NCBI GenBank assembly: GCA_964435965.1
Contig: CAYTBB010000030.1
Location: forward strand, 1-15,058
Length of the DNA stretch: 15,058 nucleotides
Reading direction: 5' to 3'
From: 20-14-all-45-10 sp964435965
GTDB taxonomy: Bacteria; Chloroflexota; Dehalococcoidia; GIF9; AB-539-J10
Within the stretch, counting starts at the first letter, position 1; every line of letters begins with the position of its first letter. Positions 12,000 to 15,058 of the stretch are shown here, one piece after another. Below the pieces are notes generated by a model. The model searched no databases and had not been told where the DNA came from. It saw only the letters and a program-made list of their open reading frames with translations. The position numbers and the translations under genes were made by a program.

Positions 12000-14642
12000 T
12001 TAAGTGGTTAGCTCCAGCGCTATTCTTGCCGCAGTAAGGCGGGCTACCGGCACACGGTAAGGCGAGCAACTCACATAGTCTAAGCCCACTTTATGGAAAA
12101 ATTCTATGGACTTTGGGTCCCCCCCATGTTCTCCACAAACGCCTATCTTTAGGTCAGGCTTGGTTTTCCTCCCCCTTTGCACTGCTATTTTTATAAGTTC
12201 ACCAACCCCTTTCTCATCCAAGCTAATGAAAGGATCGAGCCTAAGAATTGCCCTCTTGAGATAAGAGGGCATGAAAGTTCCAGCATCGTCTCGACTAATC
12301 CCTAGGGCCATTTGAGTTAAATCATTAGTGCCAAAGGAAAAGAAGTCAGCAAATTTAGCCAGCTCGTCGGCAATGAGAGCAGCCCTAGGAAGTTCGATCA
12401 TTATTCCTACTTTATAGGCTAGACCTTCAGCTTCTTTCTCCATTTTTACCTTCGCACAAGTATTAACTACGAGTTCCCTGAGAAACTTCAACTCCCCAAC
12501 ATGTGCTATAAGAGGTAGCATAATCTCAGGAAAGACCCTAACCCCATTTTTACTCAGCTCGCAGGCAGCCTCCATTATAGCTCTAACCTGTATTTGATAG
12601 ATTTCAGGGGAGGTAATGCCAAGACGACATCCGCGATGACCAAGCATAGGATTGGACTCGTGCAATTCTGTCACCTTTTCCTGAAGCTTTCCAAAAGGAA
12701 TGCCTAAGCGCTGGGATAAAGCCTTGAGTTCATCCTCGGCATGAGGCGGGGGAAGAAATTCATGAAGGGGAGGATCTAAAAGGCGAATGGTAACAGGCAA
12801 GCCTTCCATTTGGGCAAAAATTTGCCCAAAATCTGTTCTTTGAATCAGCAGAAGCTCTTCCAAAGCTTTCTCTTTGGCTCCGCTCTCTTCAGCAATTATT
12901 ACTCTCCTAAAGTGGTCTATTCTATCGGGTTGGAAAAACATATGCTCCGTTCTACAAAGCCCCACACCTTCAGCTCCAAAGTCTCTCGCTAGCTTCGCAT
13001 CTTGGGGAGTATCAGCGTTTGCCATGACCTTTAGCCTTTTAGCCAAATCCGTCCAAACCAAGAGTTCTTCGAAATCGCGACTAGGCTTTGGGGTGATAAC
13101 GGGAAGTTTTCCCAAGAGAACCTCCCCTTCGGTCCCGTCCAAGGTAATGTAGTCCCCTTTTCTGAATATTCTATTCCCCACGATGAATTCCTCTCTCACA
13201 TCACTGATGCTTATGCCACTTGCGCCCACGATACAAGTTTTCCCCATACCACGGGTCACCACCGCAGCGTGGGATGTTATTCCTCCTGTGGTGGTCAGCA
13301 CCCCCGCGGCAGCCCTTATCCCCGGGAAATCATCAGCCGAGGTTTTACTTCTAACCAGAATAAAATCATCACCACCTTTCCGGGCGAGTTGAGCCAGCTC
13401 CTCTGGATCAAATATTATCTTTCCCGAAGCAACCCCTGGGGAGGCGGGAAGACCCTTAGCAACGACTTCTTTTTCCGCTGTAGGATCTAGAGTAGGATGT
13501 AATAGTTTCTCTATATCCTCTGGAGCGATATAACGGAGAGCCTCCTTTCTGCTAATTAATTTTTCCCTCGCCATATCAATGGCAATTTTGACACCTGCTT
13601 GAGCTGTCCTTTTCCCTGCCCTGGTTTGTAAGATCCATAATTTTCCATCTTGGATAGTAAATTCAATATCCTGTAAATCTTTAAAGTGTCGTTCCAGTCT
13701 CTGAGAAATGTCCGAGAGTTCTTGGTAGCATCGAGGCATAAGTTCTGCTAAAGCGCTTATAGGTTGAGGAGTTCTAATGCCTGCTACTATATCCTCGCCT
13801 TGAGCATTAAGCATAAATTCTCCAAAAAGTCTCCTTTCTCCTGTTGACGGATTGCGAGAGAAAACAACTCCAGTGCCACTTTCAGTCCCCATATTCCCGA
13901 AAACCATAGTTTGAATATTTACTGCTGTCCCCCACTCTTGGGGAATACTATTAGCCTCTCTATATGCTATGGCTCTGGGTGTATTCCAGGATTGGAAGAC
14001 AGCGGAAATGGCTCCCCAGAGTTGCACATAAGGGTCGGAGGGACACTCTTTACCCGTAACTTCTTTTATTTTGCTTTTCATCCTTTCTATTAAATCCTTG
14101 AGGTCATCAGTTGAGAGCTCTGTATCTAGGGTAAGGCCCCTCTCCCCCTTTTTGCCCTCCAAGAGTTTGGCAAAAATCTCCCCTTGCATTCCCATCACTA
14201 TTTTGCCATACATTTGAATAAATCTTCGGTAGCTGTCGTAGGCAAATCTTTCATTATTTGTATGCTTCGCTAAGCCACAAACGGTATCTTCATTTAAGCC
14301 TACATTGAGTATGGTGTCCATCATACCTGGCATGGATACTCTGCTGCCCGACCTCACAGAGAGAAGTAGGGGATTTCCCTCATCGCCAAATTTCGCTCCC
14401 ATAAGTTTTTCTATTTTGGCTAAACTCTCACCTATTTGATGTTCTAATTCCTTGAGATAGCTCTTATTATTATGAAAGTAAAGGTTGCAGACGTCAGATG
14501 TAATGGTAAATCCGGGAGGAACTAGGATTCCCATCCTTGACATCTCGGCAAGATTAGCTCCTTTACCCCCTAAAATATCCTTTAGCTCTGCTTTCCCATC
14601 CGCTGTGCCACCACCAAAAAAGTAAACGTATTTTGTTTCCAT
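12000..14642 (-). CDS. ppdK: Pyruvate, phosphate dikinase
   Basis: The 880-residue product has full family length and interconverts pyruvate, ATP and Pi with phosphoenolpyruvate, AMP and PPi; in anaerobes it can serve gluconeogenesis or PPi-saving glycolysis. The N-terminal ATP-grasp domain includes GGGTADGKAE, GGKGANLAEM (25-34), PPGFTIT (42-48) and SVRSGSRVSMPGMMDTILN (95-113). The phosphohistidine is H458 in TTGGITSHAAVV; T456 is the residue that a PDRP regulatory protein phosphorylates in other species. The C-terminal PEP/pyruvate barrel has GVGLCRTEHMFF (559-570), GHRGCRLG (668-675), FSFGTNDLTQMALGISRDD (768-786) and the catalytic C836 in GVCGEHGGDP. The start ATG is preceded by AGGGGGGA. 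It is monocistronic as far as can be seen. No frameshift or missing catalytic residue was noticed. Confidence 0.97.
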   Translation of the reverse strand: METKYVYFFGGGTADGKAELKDILGGKGANLAEMSRMGILVPPGFTITSDVCNLYFHNNKSYLKELEHQIGESLAKIEKLMGAKFGDEGNPLLLSVRSGSRVSMPGMMDTILNVGLNEDTVCGLAKHTNNERFAYDSYRRFIQMYGKIVMGMQGEIFAKLLEGKKGERGLTLDTELSTDDLKDLIERMKSKIKEVTGKECPSDPYVQLWGAISAVFQSWNTPRAIAYREANSIPQEWGTAVNIQTMVFGNMGTESGTGVVFSRNPSTGERRLFGEFMLNAQGEDIVAGIRTPQPISALAELMPRCYQELSDISQRLERHFKDLQDIEFTIQDGKLWILQTRAGKRTAQAGVKIAIDMAREKLISRKEALRYIAPEDIEKLLHPTLDPTAEKEVVAKGLPASPGVASGKIIFDPEELAQLARKGGDDFILVRSKTSADDFPGIRAAAGVLTTTGGITSHAAVVTRGMGKTCIVGASGISISDVREEFIVGNRIFRKGDYITLDGTEGEVLLGKLPVITPKPSRDFEELLVWTDLAKRLKVMANADTPQDAKLARDFGAEGVGLCRTEHMFFQPDRIDHFRRVIIAEESGAKEKALEELLLIQRTDFGQIFAQMEGLPVTIRLLDPPLHEFLPPPHAEDELKALSQRLGIPFGKLQEKVTELHESNPMLGHRGCRLGITSPEIYQIQVRAIMEAACELSKNGVRVFPEIMLPLIAHVGELKFLRELVVNTCAKVKMEKEAEGLAYKVGIMIELPRAALIADELAKFADFFSFGTNDLTQMALGISRDDAGTFMPSYLKRAILRLDPFISLDEKGVGELIKIAVQRGRKTKPDLKIGVCGEHGGDPKSIEFFHKVGLDYVSCSPYRVPVARLTAARIALELTT

Positions 14643-14676
14643 TTTTTTATCCCCCCTATTCAGTCTTTTATTTTAG

Positions 14677-14696
14677 ACACCTGGTGTATTGTAACA
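14677..14696 (-). promoter_or_regulatory. Extended -10 promoter and start-site palindrome of ppdK
   Basis: On the minus strand TGTTACAAT (14688-14696) is an extended -10 element, TGn followed by TACAAT. Directly downstream, at the expected start site, lies the near-perfect palindrome ACACCAGGTGT (14677-14687; plus strand ACACCTGGTGT). A repressor bound there would block initiation. The ribosome binding site and ppdK start follow about 35 nt later. Confidence 0.4.
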
Positions 14697-14752
14697 CTTG
14701 CTGCTGTCGGAGAAGAACAAAGTCCGATTAATGGCAAGTCCTACGGAAACCA

Positions 14753-14845
14753 TCATCCAGGGACGACGAATCTTTTCTTGCAGCCTTGGCAATATATCTT
14801 GTTAGCTAAGCCAACTTTTGGGATTTTAGACACTGGAATCCTCAT
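14753..14845 (-). CDS. Possible 30-residue CxxC miniprotein
   Basis: This short open frame begins at ATG 14845 and reads MRIPVSKIPKVGLANK, then IYCQGCKKRFVVPG before TGA. The CxxC followed by basic residues and KRFVV resembles one half of a zinc ribbon. The frame is open for about 12 codons upstream of the ATG as well. No convincing ribosome binding site is visible, and the frame may be the remnant of a longer gene or chance. It lies between tRNA-Ser and the ppdK promoter, in a 290-nt stretch otherwise without features. Confidence 0.25.
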   Translation of the reverse strand: MRIPVSKIPKVGLANKIYCQGCKKRFVVPG

Positions 14846-14936
14846 CAGTCTCTGAGTTGCTATTCCGCCGATTGCTCAATCTGCTCTTTCTAGGTCCTCA
14901 AAGTGGAAACAGCGTTAGCAATACTTCTTCTCAACT

Positions 14937-15025
<89 letters not shown>

Positions 15026-15026
15026 G

Positions 15027-15058
15027 CGGAGAGGGTGGGATTTGAACCCACGAGGCAA
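15027..15058 (-). tRNA. 3' end of a second tRNA, probably tRNA-Ser (partial)
   Basis: The minus strand contains a T arm GTGGG-TTCAAAT-CCCAC, then CCTCTCC and discriminator G at 15027. Its 3' acceptor strand is identical to that of the adjacent tRNA-Ser, and the seven visible bases upstream (TTGCCTC) fit the 3' side of a long variable arm. The rest, including the anticodon, lies beyond the window. One nucleotide separates it from the next tRNA, and no CCA is encoded. Confidence 0.8.

Overview
The window reads as a chromosomal segment of an anaerobic Chloroflexota-like bacterium, probably Dehalococcoidia-related. This placement is an inference. It rests on a dprA-topA-aroQ-pepP-efp housekeeping run, an EF-P with a KMGRG loop, pyruvate phosphate dikinase, a non-cellulosomal dockerin/cohesin pair, and many short interspersed repeats in intergenic DNA. 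No rRNA gene or marker that settles taxonomy is present.

Layout: (1) 1-1131, plus strand: the 3' end of a secreted dockerin-bearing protein, overlapping the start of a membrane-anchored cohesin protein, closed by a strong terminator. (2) 1227-1933, minus strand: a VapB/VapC-type toxin-antitoxin pair with its own likely promoter. (3) 1934-2335: no gene, only degenerate interspersed repeats and a perfect 12-bp stem-loop. (4) 2336-10290, minus strand: a tightly packed run, in transcription order dprA, topA, aroQ, pepP, efp, a PHP phosphoesterase and a formyltransferase-HAD fusion. Gaps are 3-4 nt or 4-nt stop/start overlaps, apart from two breaks of about 50 nt. (5) 10291-10680: non-coding, repeats. 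(6) 10681-11919, minus: an orphan lipoprotein with two PKD-like domains and its own promoter. (7) 12000-14696, minus: pyruvate phosphate dikinase with an extended -10 promoter and a palindrome at the predicted transcription start. (8) 14937-15058, minus: tRNA-Ser(GGA) and the 3' end of a second tRNA, one nucleotide apart.

How the genes work together: the first pair plausibly forms a surface-display unit in which a secreted dockerin protein docks onto a cohesin held in the membrane. The seven-gene run is mostly unrelated housekeeping (DNA uptake, supercoiling, the shikimate pathway, peptide turnover, translation of polyproline stretches), likely co-transcribed.

The most unusual signal is that the short repeat family found in intergenic DNA also appears inside topA, the PHP gene and the formyltransferase-HAD gene. 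It is read in more than one frame and lies where the proteins look longer than, or linked beyond, their families. A second repeat type appears inside pepP and across its stop codon. This resembles in-frame repeat insertion as known from Rickettsia palindromic elements, and it is the best candidate here for something undescribed.
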